Assembly (NCBI RefSeq): GCF_900302465.1
Contig: NZ_OMOR01000001.1
Coordinates: forward strand, 868,001 to 932,000
DNA: 64,000 bases
Source: Ascidiaceihabitans donghaensis
Lineage (GTDB): Bacteria; Pseudomonadota; Alphaproteobacteria; Rhodobacterales; Rhodobacteraceae
Direction of reading: 5' to 3'
In this document: positions 26,864 to 35,192 of the stretch, in pieces
How the letters are laid out: each line of letters starts with the position of its first letter
Position numbering within the stretch: position 1 is the first letter of the stretch
The notes under the pieces: model-generated
Told to the model about the DNA's origin: nothing
What the model saw: only the letters and a program-made list of their open reading frames with translations
Database searches by the model: none
Program-made: the position numbers and the translations under genes

Positions 26864-26888
26864 AGGCGGGCCGAGGCCCGCCTTTTTT
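26864..26888 (+). terminator. Strong terminator of the pspA unit
   Basis: AGGCGGGC, CGAG loop region, GCCCGCCT and then TTTTTT. Textbook intrinsic terminator 40 bp after the small membrane protein gene. Confidence 0.9.
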
Positions 26889-26945
26889 GCATGTGTGGTG
26901 CACCAAGGTGCACCTTACATCCCAGTGGATCGCTTGGAAGCCGTC

Positions 26946-28241
26946 TTAAAGGTTCGGGTACAGCGGGAAGCGGGCGCACATGGCTGCTACTTCTGCTTTG
27001 ACTTTGGCTTCGACTGCGCCGTTGCCATCTTCGCCGTTCGCCGCCAATCCGTCGACCACCTCGTTGATCCAGTCCGCGATCTGGCGGAACTCGTCTTCTC
27101 CGAACCCGCGTGTTGTACCGGCGGGTGATCCAAGCCGGATACCGGATGTGATCGTGGGTTTTTCGTCGTCGAACGGCACGCCATTTTTGTTGCAAGTGAT
27201 ATGCGCACGTCCCAAAGCTTTTTCAGTGGCGTTGCCCTTGACCCCTTTGGGGCGCAGATCCACCAGCATCACATGGGTGTCGGTGCCGTGTGTCACAGTA
27301 TCCAAGCCACCTTTGATCAGTTGATCCGACATGGCTTGCGCGTTTTTGATCACTTGCTGGATGTAGGTTTTGAATTCGGGGCGCAGTGCTTCCCCGAAGG
27401 CCACAGCTTTGGCGGCGATCACATGCATCAAAGGACCACCCTGAATGCCGGGGAAGATCGCAGAGTTGAATTTCTTGGCCAGTGCTTCGTCGTTGGTCAC
27501 GATCATGCCGCCACGGGGTCCGCGCAGGGTTTTATGCGTGGTGGTTGTTGCGACATGGGCGTGGGGGAAAGGCGACGGATGTTCACCTGCAGCCACAAGC
27601 CCGGCAAAGTGGGCCATGTCCACATGCAAGTACGCGCCTACCATGTCGGCGATTTCGCGCATGCGTTTGAAATCGATTTGACGCGGAATGGCAGAGCCGC
27701 CTGCAATGATCATTTGCGGTTTGTGCTCTTTGGCGAGCGCCTCAACCTGATCATAGTCCAGAAGGTTGTCTTCGCGGCGTACACCGTATTGCACTGCATT
27801 GAACCATTTTCCGGACTGGTTGGGGGCCGCACCGTGTGTCAGGTGGCCACCCGCATCCAAAGACATGCCCAAAATAGTGTCGCCAGGCTTTAGCAAAGCC
27901 TGAAAAACGCCCTGGTTGGCTTGGGACCCGGAGTTAGGTTGCACGTTCGCAAAGTCGCAGCCAAACAGCTGTTTGGCGCGTTCAATCGCGAGATTTTCCG
28001 CAATATCGACGTATTGGCAGCCACCATAGTAGCGGCGCCCCGGATAGCCTTCTGCGTATTTGTTGGTCATGACAGAGCCTTGCGCTTCCATCACGGCGGC
28101 AGAGACAATGTTCTCGGATGCGATCAGTTCAATCTCGTCGCGTTGGCGGCCAAGTTCAGAGGTGATCGAACCGAACAGCTCAGGGTCGCGATCCGCGAGG
28201 GATTGTGTGAAAAAACCATCATTATTGTGAGGCGCGTTCAT
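26946..28241 (-). CDS. glyA: Serine hydroxymethyltransferase
   Basis: A PLP enzyme interconverting serine and glycine with transfer of the one-carbon unit to tetrahydrofolate. Residues [29 protein letters not shown], and the PLP-lysine motif [19 protein letters not shown] (Lys near 230) are intact, and the length of 431 is typical. It is divergent from nadK; a large imperfect palindrome lies upstream. Confidence 0.97.
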   Translation of the reverse strand: MNAPHNNDGFFTQSLADRDPELFGSITSELGRQRDEIELIASENIVSAAVMEAQGSVMTNKYAEGYPGRRYYGGCQYVDIAENLAIERAKQLFGCDFANVQPNSGSQANQGVFQALLKPGDTILGMSLDAGGHLTHGAAPNQSGKWFNAVQYGVRREDNLLDYDQVEALAKEHKPQMIIAGGSAIPRQIDFKRMREIADMVGAYLHVDMAHFAGLVAAGEHPSPFPHAHVATTTTHKTLRGPRGGMIVTNDEALAKKFNSAIFPGIQGGPLMHVIAAKAVAFGEALRPEFKTYIQQVIKNAQAMSDQLIKGGLDTVTHGTDTHVMLVDLRPKGVKGNATEKALGRAHITCNKNGVPFDDEKPTITSGIRLGSPAGTTRGFGEDEFRQIADWINEVVDGLAANGEDGNGAVEAKVKAEVAAMCARFPLYPNL

Positions 28242-28271
28242 AAGGCAAGCTCCGGTTTGGCTGATTGAATT

Positions 28272-28297
28272 GTGCTGTTTCGTATCGGAAACAACAC
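28272..28297. promoter_or_regulatory. Imperfect palindrome upstream of glyA
   Basis: GTGcTGTTTC and GAAACAaCAC are complementary at 9 of 10 positions with a 6-bp spacer (28272-28281 and 28288-28297). It is 30 bp upstream of the glyA start codon, a good operator position. The protein that would bind is unknown. Confidence 0.45.
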
Positions 28298-28434
28298 ATT
28301 TCTCAAAGAAGGTAAAGCGACGCTGCGCGGTTAAATTGCGCCAATGCTGGTGGTGCGCGAAATAATGTGTTTCTTTTGGCGCAGAACGGCCGCCATCGGA
28401 AACCTGCGGACCTTATGGGAATGGAGCCTGCACA

Positions 28435-29190
28435 ATGAAAATCGCCTTTACGGCCAGCACCACACCTGTGGCGCAAACGGCGCGGGCCGCATTGATTGGC
28501 CGGTACGGTGATGTCCCCTTGGAAGAGGCGGATGTGATCGTGGCCTTGGGCGGCGACGGCTTTATGCTGCAAACGCTGCATTTCACCGAAAAGCTGCCGG
28601 CGGCCGTCTACGGGATGAACCGTGGCACCATCGGCTTTTTGATGAATGAATACAATGAAAGCAATCTGATTGATCGCCTTCATTCCGCCGAGGTTGCCGC
28701 CCTCAACCCGCTGTCTATGGATGCGGTCGACGCAAGCGGCAAAACCCACAAAGCGCTGGCCATCAACGAAGTGTCGCTGCTGCGCGCCAGTGCGCAAGCG
28801 GCCAAGCTGCGTATCACTGTGGACGGGCGGTTGCGCATGGAAGAACTGGTGTGTGACGGGGCGCTGGTCGCAACCCCTGCGGGGTCCACGGCCTACAATT
28901 ATTCCGCGCACGGTCCCGTTTTGCCCATTGGTTCGGATGTTTTGGCATTGACCGCTGTGGCCGCTTTTCGCCCGCGCCGGTGGCGTGGGGCATTGTTGCC
29001 CAAAACCGCCACCGTGCGCTTTGATGTGTCAGAGCCGGAAAAACGCCCTGTGATGGCGGAAGCGGATTCGCGATCTTTCAAAAATATTGTGTCCGTTGTG
29101 ATCCGGTCGAACCCCGCTGTGACACACCGTATTCTGTTTGATCCCGGGCACGGGCTGGAAGAGCGCCTGATCTCAGAGCAATTCAACTGA
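28435..29190 (+). CDS. nadK: NAD kinase
   Basis: Phosphorylates NAD to NADP. The GGDGFMLQTLH motif (about 41-51) is the diphosphate-binding signature, NRGTIGFLMNEY follows, and the substrate-binding ALVATPAGSTAYNYSAHG is conserved. The length is 251 residues. Its stop overlaps the start of the next gene (ATGG shares the final A), so the two are translationally coupled. Confidence 0.95.
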   Translation: MKIAFTASTTPVAQTARAALIGRYGDVPLEEADVIVALGGDGFMLQTLHFTEKLPAAVYGMNRGTIGFLMNEYNESNLIDRLHSAEVAALNPLSMDAVDASGKTHKALAINEVSLLRASAQAAKLRITVDGRLRMEELVCDGALVATPAGSTAYNYSAHGPVLPIGSDVLALTAVAAFRPRRWRGALLPKTATVRFDVSEPEKRPVMAEADSRSFKNIVSVVIRSNPAVTHRILFDPGHGLEERLISEQFN

Positions 29191-30398
29191 TGGATTTGCG
29201 CGATCCCGCCCCCCGCAGTCTGTGCACGGATTGTGGTGTATCGCGCATGAAAGACCCGTCCATGTGTGGGCGGGCATGTCAGTTTATCCAACCTGATTAT
29301 CCAGCTTTGGAAGCCCAAATTCACGGGCGCGTTCGAGGCATTGGCGACGAGATGTACTTTGGCGCCTTCAAAGCAATGTACAAAGCCCGGATGGCGACCC
29401 CCAAGACGGGGGCCCAGTGGACAGGGATCACTACCTCTTTGGCTGCGGATTTGCTGGACAAGGGCAAAGTCGATGCGGTGCTGTGTGTTGTGCCGGACCC
29501 CGAAGATGTATGGAAGCCCCGCCCGACATTGATCACAGATGCGCAGAACATGGCGCAGGCCCGCGGTATGCGGATGGGGTACGCGCCGCTGCTTGCCTTG
29601 CTGGAAGAGGCGCAGGCGCGGGGGTATTCGCGCCTTTGTGTGGTCGGTATCCCATGCCAGATTTACGCGCTTCGTGCTTTGGAGGCCGATCTTGGGTTTG
29701 AACGGATTTATGTGATTGGAACACCGTGTTCTGACAACACCACCACCGAGAACTTCCACAGCTTTTTAGCGCTTTTGGATGAGGATCCGGAAACGATAAC
29801 TTATCTGGAATTTCGCGCCGATTATAAGGTGGAATTGCGCTATGGCGATGGTCGCGTGCGCCTGATCCCTTTTCTAAGCCTTCCGATCAGCGACCTGCCA
29901 AAAGATTTTTTCCCGATGACCTGCAAAACCTGTGTGGACTACACCAACGCGCTGTCTGATGTCACCGTGGGATATATGGGGGGTGAGGGTGATCAATGGG
30001 TGATTGTGCGCAACGACCGTGGTGCAGAAATTTTGGGCGGTCTGGGGCGCGACGTCATATTGGGGCCTGTCGGTTCTGCAGGCAAACGCGCCGGGGCTGT
30101 GAAGGGTTTCATTGCGAATACGGCGCTGGCCGCAGGCGGGCTGCCTTTGCGGCGTATGCCAAACTGGGTCCGTCCAATTGTCAGCTGGTTGCAACCGCGG
30201 TTTGGGCCACGGGGGTTGGAATTCGCACGCGCCCGGCTTGAAATGAAAGCCGCTGAGACGATCTTGCATTTGCGCCGGACCATGCCCGCGAAGATGAAGA
30301 ATATGGTGCCGCGGCATGTTTGGGACATTGCAAAACCATATGATTTGACACCGGAACCCGGTGAACGCGATCCAAAGGCGGTTGCGCCACGCGATTGA
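29190..30398 (+). CDS. FrhB-family iron-sulfur flavoprotein (coenzyme F420 hydrogenase beta-subunit-like)
   Basis: A 402-residue member of the FrhB/FdhB N- and C-domain family. Cysteine clusters CTDCGVSRMKDPSMCGRAC near the start, VVGIPCQIYALR in the middle, GTPCSDNTT, and CKTCVDYTNALSDVTVGYMG (about 247-266) would bind Fe-S centres. Family members include BciB, the ferredoxin-dependent 8-vinyl reductase of bacteriochlorophyll synthesis, as well as non-photosynthetic oxidoreductases. There is no photosynthesis gene in this window, so which role applies is undecided. It is coupled to nadK. Confidence 0.75.
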   Translation: MDLRDPAPRSLCTDCGVSRMKDPSMCGRACQFIQPDYPALEAQIHGRVRGIGDEMYFGAFKAMYKARMATPKTGAQWTGITTSLAADLLDKGKVDAVLCVVPDPEDVWKPRPTLITDAQNMAQARGMRMGYAPLLALLEEAQARGYSRLCVVGIPCQIYALRALEADLGFERIYVIGTPCSDNTTTENFHSFLALLDEDPETITYLEFRADYKVELRYGDGRVRLIPFLSLPISDLPKDFFPMTCKTCVDYTNALSDVTVGYMGGEGDQWVIVRNDRGAEILGGLGRDVILGPVGSAGKRAGAVKGFIANTALAAGGLPLRRMPNWVRPIVSWLQPRFGPRGLEFARARLEMKAAETILHLRRTMPAKMKNMVPRHVWDIAKPYDLTPEPGERDPKAVAPRD

Positions 30399-30405
30399 TT
30401 TCCAA

Positions 30406-30466
30406 GGGGCTCTGCCCCCAACCGCGAACCGCGGTTTCCCTCGGAATTTTGGGGAAAAAAAGAAGG
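30406..30466 (+). repeat. Intergenic hairpin repeat, copy 5
   Basis: GGGGCTCTGCCCC, then CCGCG/CGCGG and TTTCCCTCGGAATTTTGGGG, then AAAAAAAGAAGG. A diverged copy with the same order of parts as the others. Confidence 0.6.
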
Positions 30467-30535
30467 TCATACATTCCTGACTGTGTGCCGCGCTTATTTC
30501 CCGTTATCCTTGGTCGAATTTAAGGGGGTGGTTTT

Positions 30536-31570
30536 ATGGCTTTCTACGGGTCTTTGAAAAATGAAAATGTTTATCCCAGGGGCTGTCAGGTGCCGGGGCA
30601 AGCTGGTTGGATTGCGCATCGTCTGTTGCGTTTGCGTGCGATGCTGAATGGTCAGATCACATCAAAACGTCGGCCCAATTCATTGATCATCGGGTCGTGG
30701 AACATCCGTCATTTTGATGGTGGGCGAAAACGTCTGCATGAAAGCTATCACTACATTGCGGAAATCATTGACCACTTTGATGTGTGTGCTGTTCAGGAAG
30801 TTAAAGATCTTGAAGCTGTGGAAAAGTTGATGCGTCTTCTGGGCCCCAACTGGGATTACTTTGTCAACGACAGCTCGGGCGCGGGGCGCGGCAACCATGA
30901 ACGCATGGCATTTTTATACAACCGAAACACTGTCCGGTTCCGCAATTTGATTGGTGAGCTGGTGTTGCCTAAAGATGCGCTGCCCAACGACGAACAACTG
31001 GCGCGAACACCTTTTTTTGCGGCGTTTCAGGCAGGCTGGTTCAAATTCACTTTGTGTTCTGCCCATATCGTTTTCAAAGAAGAAGACGGGCGTCCGCTGC
31101 GCGAAGATGAAATCGGGGCTGTTGCCAGCATTCTGGCAGATCGGGCAAAAGACACCGGTGATGTCCAGATATTTCTAGGGGACATGAACATCGACAAACG
31201 CGAGGATGCCAGTTTCAAAGCGTTGACGGACAACGGTTTTGAAGTGCCTGACATCGGGCCCACGTCTTTGGGCGGCACCAAACACTACGATCAGATCGCC
31301 TTTGCCGGTCCGTCCCACGTTTCGCACATGCTGGGGCATGGTGTCATCAAGTGGCAAGAGGCCGTGTTTCGTGAAGATGAGGTCGCGGATTATGAACAGG
31401 TTGCGATGGATATTCGCGAGACGCCGAACACAGGGAAACCCTATTCCAATTGGGCGCGTGAGTATACCAGTTGGCGGACGCATGAAATGTCGGACCATTT
31501 GCCCGTCTGGATCGAGCTGGAAGTCGACTATTCAAACAACTATCTGGCGGGCATCACCGCGCTGGATTAG
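30536..31570 (+). CDS. Endonuclease/exonuclease/phosphatase (DNase I-like) family protein
   Basis: A 344-residue protein. IIGSWNIRHFDGG holds the first metal/phosphate Asn, VCAVQEVKDLEAVEKL the catalytic Glu, IFLGDMNIDKRED the D-x-N pair, and SDHLPVWIELEVD the final D-H. All catalytic residues of the EEP fold are visible, so it is probably an active phosphodiesterase or nuclease. No signal peptide is seen. Its stop overlaps the end of the convergent small gene by 4 bp. Confidence 0.85.
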   Translation: MAFYGSLKNENVYPRGCQVPGQAGWIAHRLLRLRAMLNGQITSKRRPNSLIIGSWNIRHFDGGRKRLHESYHYIAEIIDHFDVCAVQEVKDLEAVEKLMRLLGPNWDYFVNDSSGAGRGNHERMAFLYNRNTVRFRNLIGELVLPKDALPNDEQLARTPFFAAFQAGWFKFTLCSAHIVFKEEDGRPLREDEIGAVASILADRAKDTGDVQIFLGDMNIDKREDASFKALTDNGFEVPDIGPTSLGGTKHYDQIAFAGPSHVSHMLGHGVIKWQEAVFREDEVADYEQVAMDIRETPNTGKPYSNWAREYTSWRTHEMSDHLPVWIELEVDYSNNYLAGITALD

Positions 31571-31767
31571 ATGGCAAAACTAAGTGCCGCGCTCATGCTG
31601 ATGATCAGGGTCGCGCAAAACGCCAGCCAAAGCGTTGTCATGCGAAACGTACGCTGCCGTATGGTTGTTTCATATCGCAAGGCAATCACGCGGTTCTGAA
31701 CCCGGTGTTGCGCATCGTTTTGAAATAGCTTTGCGTCTTGTTGCATTGGTTGCATTCCTTTCGGCAT
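31567..31767 (-). CDS. Small tail-anchored membrane protein, 66 residues, hypothetical
   Basis: Not recognised. The first ~40 residues are polar (QQDAKLFQNDAQHRVQNRVI), and the last 23 form one transmembrane helix (LWLAFCATLIISMSAALSFA). The start at 31767 is chosen because AGGGAG lies 5 nt upstream; a longer frame to 31812 has no site. It is convergent with the nuclease gene. Confidence 0.6.
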   Translation of the reverse strand: MPKGMQPMQQDAKLFQNDAQHRVQNRVIALRYETTIRQRTFRMTTLWLAFCATLIISMSAALSFAI

Positions 31768-31887
31768 GCCCGCTCCCTGACTGAGTTTTGAAGCAATTAG
31801 GTGAACATCCATTTAATGACGTGCCGGGTTGAGATCGGAACAGGGTTGGGGTATGCGCACAGCCTTTCTAAGCGGGGATGATTGGGC

Positions 31888-33159
31888 ATGGCGCACGACT
31901 GGGCAGGTAAAACGCTAGGCATCGACTTTGGCACCTCGAACTCTGCAGCGGGGGTGGCTGTCGCAGGCAAACCCTATTTGATCCCGATAGAACAAGGGGC
32001 GCCGACGCTGCCAACATCGGTGTTTTTCGGTGTGGGGGCATCGCAGATGTCCATGGGGTCAGCTGCCAATCGCGCGTTGATCGCGGGCGAAGAAGGTCGG
32101 TACATGCGGGCGCTTAAAAGCGTTTTAGGCACATCATTGATGGGTGAAATGCGCATGTTCCTTGGCGAGAAGATGAATTTCTACGATATCATTGGCGCCT
32201 TTCTGAGCCAGGTGAAATCCCGTGCGGAAGCGCAATGCCACCAGACCTTTGATTATGCGCTGTCGGGGCGCCCTGTGCGGTTCCATTCGGCGGACGCGGA
32301 CCGGAATGCGCGTGCAGAGGCGGATCTGGTTGAGTGTTACATGCGAGCGGGTTTCAAGGATCTGCGGTTCTTGGTTGAACCGGAAGCGGCGGCTTTGGCG
32401 TCAGGCGTGCCGCGCGGGCCGGGCCTGTCGTTGATTGTGGATATTGGCGGTGGTACTTCGGATTTTTGCGTATTCCGCATGTCAGACGGTATCGAGGTTC
32501 TGGCCAATTCGGGTATCCGCATGGGCGGAACGAACTTTGATAAACGCCTTAGTCTGGACCACGTCATGCCGCTGCTCGGTAAAGGGGCTTTGATCCGCAA
32601 CGAGATGGGTAAAGGCGCAATGGCGACGCCCAATTCGCTGTTTCAAAAGCTGGCAACATGGGAGCAAATTCCGTTCCTGTATGCCGGTGATGTCAAACGT
32701 GATGTGGCCAAGATGATGCGTTTGGCGGTTGAGCCAAAGCCGATGGAGCGGTTGTTCGAAGTGCTGGATATGGAGCTTGGCCATGAAGTCGCATTCGCTG
32801 TGGAAGCGGGCAAGATCCGGTCCAACGAAGAAGATGCCCAGATCAATCTAAGCATTGTCGAGAAAGGGCTTGGTGCACCATTGACGCAAACCGGAATGCA
32901 GACGTCGTTGGCCAAAGAGGTCGCAGACATCAAGCAAGGTGCGTTGGATACATTAACCATGGCAGGGTGTATGCCTGAAGACATCGTGCGCGTTGTGTTT
33001 GTCGGTGGCTCAAGCCTGTTGCGCCCGGTGCAAAACGCTTTGGCCGAAGCATGCCCAAAGGCTGAACTGGATTACCGCGACGCCTTTACCGCGGTGGTGG
33101 ACGGGTTGGCGCTGGGCAGCGCCGACCCGATGCGTTTTGGACGTCAGCCCGCGGCGTAA
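31888..33159 (+). CDS. Hsp70-family protein, YegD-like
   Basis: A 423-residue actin-fold ATPase with only the Hsp70 nucleotide-binding region and a short tail, as in YegD. The phosphate-1 loop is GIDFGTSNSAAGVA, the phosphate-2 loop is IVDIGGGTSDFCVF, EPEAAALASG is the connect motif, and the adenosine motif is VVFVGGSSLLRPVQ. There is no peptide-binding domain. The start is the ATG at 31888. Its end overlaps the convergent prpE by 16 bp. Confidence 0.88.
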   Translation: MAHDWAGKTLGIDFGTSNSAAGVAVAGKPYLIPIEQGAPTLPTSVFFGVGASQMSMGSAANRALIAGEEGRYMRALKSVLGTSLMGEMRMFLGEKMNFYDIIGAFLSQVKSRAEAQCHQTFDYALSGRPVRFHSADADRNARAEADLVECYMRAGFKDLRFLVEPEAAALASGVPRGPGLSLIVDIGGGTSDFCVFRMSDGIEVLANSGIRMGGTNFDKRLSLDHVMPLLGKGALIRNEMGKGAMATPNSLFQKLATWEQIPFLYAGDVKRDVAKMMRLAVEPKPMERLFEVLDMELGHEVAFAVEAGKIRSNEEDAQINLSIVEKGLGAPLTQTGMQTSLAKEVADIKQGALDTLTMAGCMPEDIVRVVFVGGSSLLRPVQNALAEACPKAELDYRDAFTAVVDGLALGSADPMRFGRQPAA

Positions 33160-35033
33160 CCGATGGATTGCAGTGCCACTTTGATCTCGTCCAGAATGGC
33201 AGGGTCGTCGATGGTCGCGGGCATTTTAAAGGGTGTATTGTCCGCAATATTCACCATGGTGCCGCGCAGGATTTTGCCTGACCGCGTTTTGGGCAACCGG
33301 TCGACAACCACTGCCAATTTGAAGGCGGCCACTGGTCCGATCTGATCCCGGACGCGTTTGACACACTCAGCCACAACCTCTGCGTGATCGCGTTTGGATG
33401 CGGTGTTCAGGCACAAGAACCCAACGGGCATTTGCCCCTTCAGCTGGTCTGTGACCCCGATCACTGCACATTCGGCAACATCTTTATGACCTGCAAGGAC
33501 TTCTTCCATGCCGCCTGTGGACAGACGGTGTCCGGCCACGTTGATCACATCATCAGTCCGCGCCATAATATACAGGTAGCCGTCGTCGTCGATCATGCCT
33601 GCGTCACCCGTTTCATAGTAGCCGGGGAAGGCGTGCAGGTAGCTTTTCTTGAAACGCTCAGGCGCGTTCCAAAGCGTGGGCAATGTGCCGGGGGGCAATG
33701 GAAGTTTCACCACAATTGCGCCCAATTCGCCCGCCGGCAACGGGTGGCCTGCGTCATCCAAAATTTGCACGTCATAGCCGGGCATTGGCACTGTGGGCGA
33801 TCCGATTTTTACAGGCAAAGCTTCCAATCCGGCGGGATTGCCCGCGATGGTGTAGCCGGTTTCGGTTTGCCACCAGTGGTCATAGACGGGTTTTCCCAGC
33901 AATTCCTGTGCCCATTCGATTGTATCGGGGTCCGCGCGTTCTCCTGCAAGGTACAGGGCGCGCAAGCCGGACAGGTCGAAATTGGCTGCCAGTTTGCCTT
34001 CGGGATCATCCCGTTTGACGGCACGAATGGCTGTGGGGGCGGTGAAGAAGCTGCGGACGTTGTGTTCGGAAATGACCCGCCAGAACGTGGAGGCATCGGG
34101 TGTGCCAACCGGTTTGCCTTCAAACACCACGGTGGTGTTGCCCGCGATCAGGGGGGCGTAGCAGATGTAGCTGTGCCCCACGACCCAGCCCACATCGGAT
34201 GCCGCCCAAAACACGTCACCGGGATCCACGTCGTAGATGTTCTTCATTGTCCAGTTCAGCGCCACAAGATGGCCTGCGGTCGGACGCACGACCCCTTTCG
34301 GTGCGCCTGTCGTGCCGGACGTATAAAGGATGTAGGCAGGGTGGGTGCCTTCGACCGGGACACAAGGCGCGGGGGTGGTGCCTTGCTGGAAATCATACCA
34401 ATCGACGTCATTTACGCCCAATTCGCATGGGTTTTCTTCACGTTGCAAAATCACAGTAAATTCGGGCGTATGGTCGGCCAATTCAATCGCGCCATCAATC
34501 AGGGGTTTGTAAGCCACAACGCGGTTTGGTTCCAGACCGCAGGAGGCGGCAATGATCGCTTTCGGGGTGCAGTCGTCGATACGCACAGCCAGTTCATTGG
34601 CAGCAAACCCGCCAAAAACCACCGAATGCACCGCACCGATGCGGGCGCAAGCCAACATGGCTTCCAGCGCTTCGGGCACCATGGGCATGTAGATGATGAC
34701 GCGGTCGCCTTTGGTGACACCTTTTGCGGCAAGGCCACCTGCAAGGGCTGCGACCCGTGTTTGCAATTCTGCGTAGGTGGTGGTGGATTTGCGGCCCGTG
34801 ATCGGGCTGTCGTAGATAATGGCTGCTTGGTCTGCGCGCCCGTTTTCAACATGGCGGTCCACAGCATTGTAGCAGGTGTTCACACGCGTATCCGCAAACC
34901 ACTCATAGATGTGGTCGCCACGATCAAACAGCGCCTGTGTCGGAGCCACATCCCAGTCGATGGCCTCGGCAGCCTTCAGCCAATAACTTTCGGGATCTTG
35001 TAAAGACGCTGTATATTCCGCGTGATAACCCAT
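33144..35033 (-). CDS. prpE: Propionyl-CoA synthetase
   Basis: A 629-residue AMP-forming acyl-CoA ligase closely patterned like acetyl/propionyl-CoA synthetases. YTSGTTGAPKGVVRP is the P-loop, WWQTETGYTIAGNP the A5 motif, YETGDAGMIDDDGYLYI the hinge region, and KTRSGKILRGTM carries the acetylation-controlled catalytic lysine. It starts MGYHAEYTASLQDPE at 35033 after GGAGG; the frame extends upstream without support. It activates propionate for the methylmalonyl or methylcitrate route; none of those genes lie in this window. Confidence 0.9.
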   Translation of the reverse strand: MGYHAEYTASLQDPESYWLKAAEAIDWDVAPTQALFDRGDHIYEWFADTRVNTCYNAVDRHVENGRADQAAIIYDSPITGRKSTTTYAELQTRVAALAGGLAAKGVTKGDRVIIYMPMVPEALEAMLACARIGAVHSVVFGGFAANELAVRIDDCTPKAIIAASCGLEPNRVVAYKPLIDGAIELADHTPEFTVILQREENPCELGVNDVDWYDFQQGTTPAPCVPVEGTHPAYILYTSGTTGAPKGVVRPTAGHLVALNWTMKNIYDVDPGDVFWAASDVGWVVGHSYICYAPLIAGNTTVVFEGKPVGTPDASTFWRVISEHNVRSFFTAPTAIRAVKRDDPEGKLAANFDLSGLRALYLAGERADPDTIEWAQELLGKPVYDHWWQTETGYTIAGNPAGLEALPVKIGSPTVPMPGYDVQILDDAGHPLPAGELGAIVVKLPLPPGTLPTLWNAPERFKKSYLHAFPGYYETGDAGMIDDDGYLYIMARTDDVINVAGHRLSTGGMEEVLAGHKDVAECAVIGVTDQLKGQMPVGFLCLNTASKRDHAEVVAECVKRVRDQIGPVAAFKLAVVVDRLPKTRSGKILRGTMVNIADNTPFKMPATIDDPAILDEIKVALQSIGYAAG

Positions 35034-35127
35034 TGTGTTCCTCCTCCACTTAATTCGTGCAGTGTTAAGAGGGGCGCAAGGGCGGAGCAAGCCTGTTGCG
35101 CTAACAGGGGCATTTTGGAGTGAAGGA

Positions 35128-35158
35128 GTTTTCAAACCGCAGGGGTCGGTTTGAAAAC
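35128..35158. promoter_or_regulatory. Perfect 12-bp inverted repeat between maeB and prpE
   Basis: GTTTTCAAACCG (35128-35139) and CGGTTTGAAAAC (35147-35158) enclose a 7-nt loop. A second palindrome AAACTAGTTT follows directly (35155-35164). No T-tract follows on either strand, so an operator or a processing/stabilising hairpin is as likely as a terminator. Confidence 0.55.
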
Positions 35159-35192
35159 TAGTTTAACAACGCAGCACCAAGTGGCCGACGCC

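Noticed and set aside
33384-35003. A 539-codon plus-strand frame opposite prpE
   Set aside because: Antisense shadow of prpE, which has full motif support; histidine/cysteine-rich composition typical of antisense frames.
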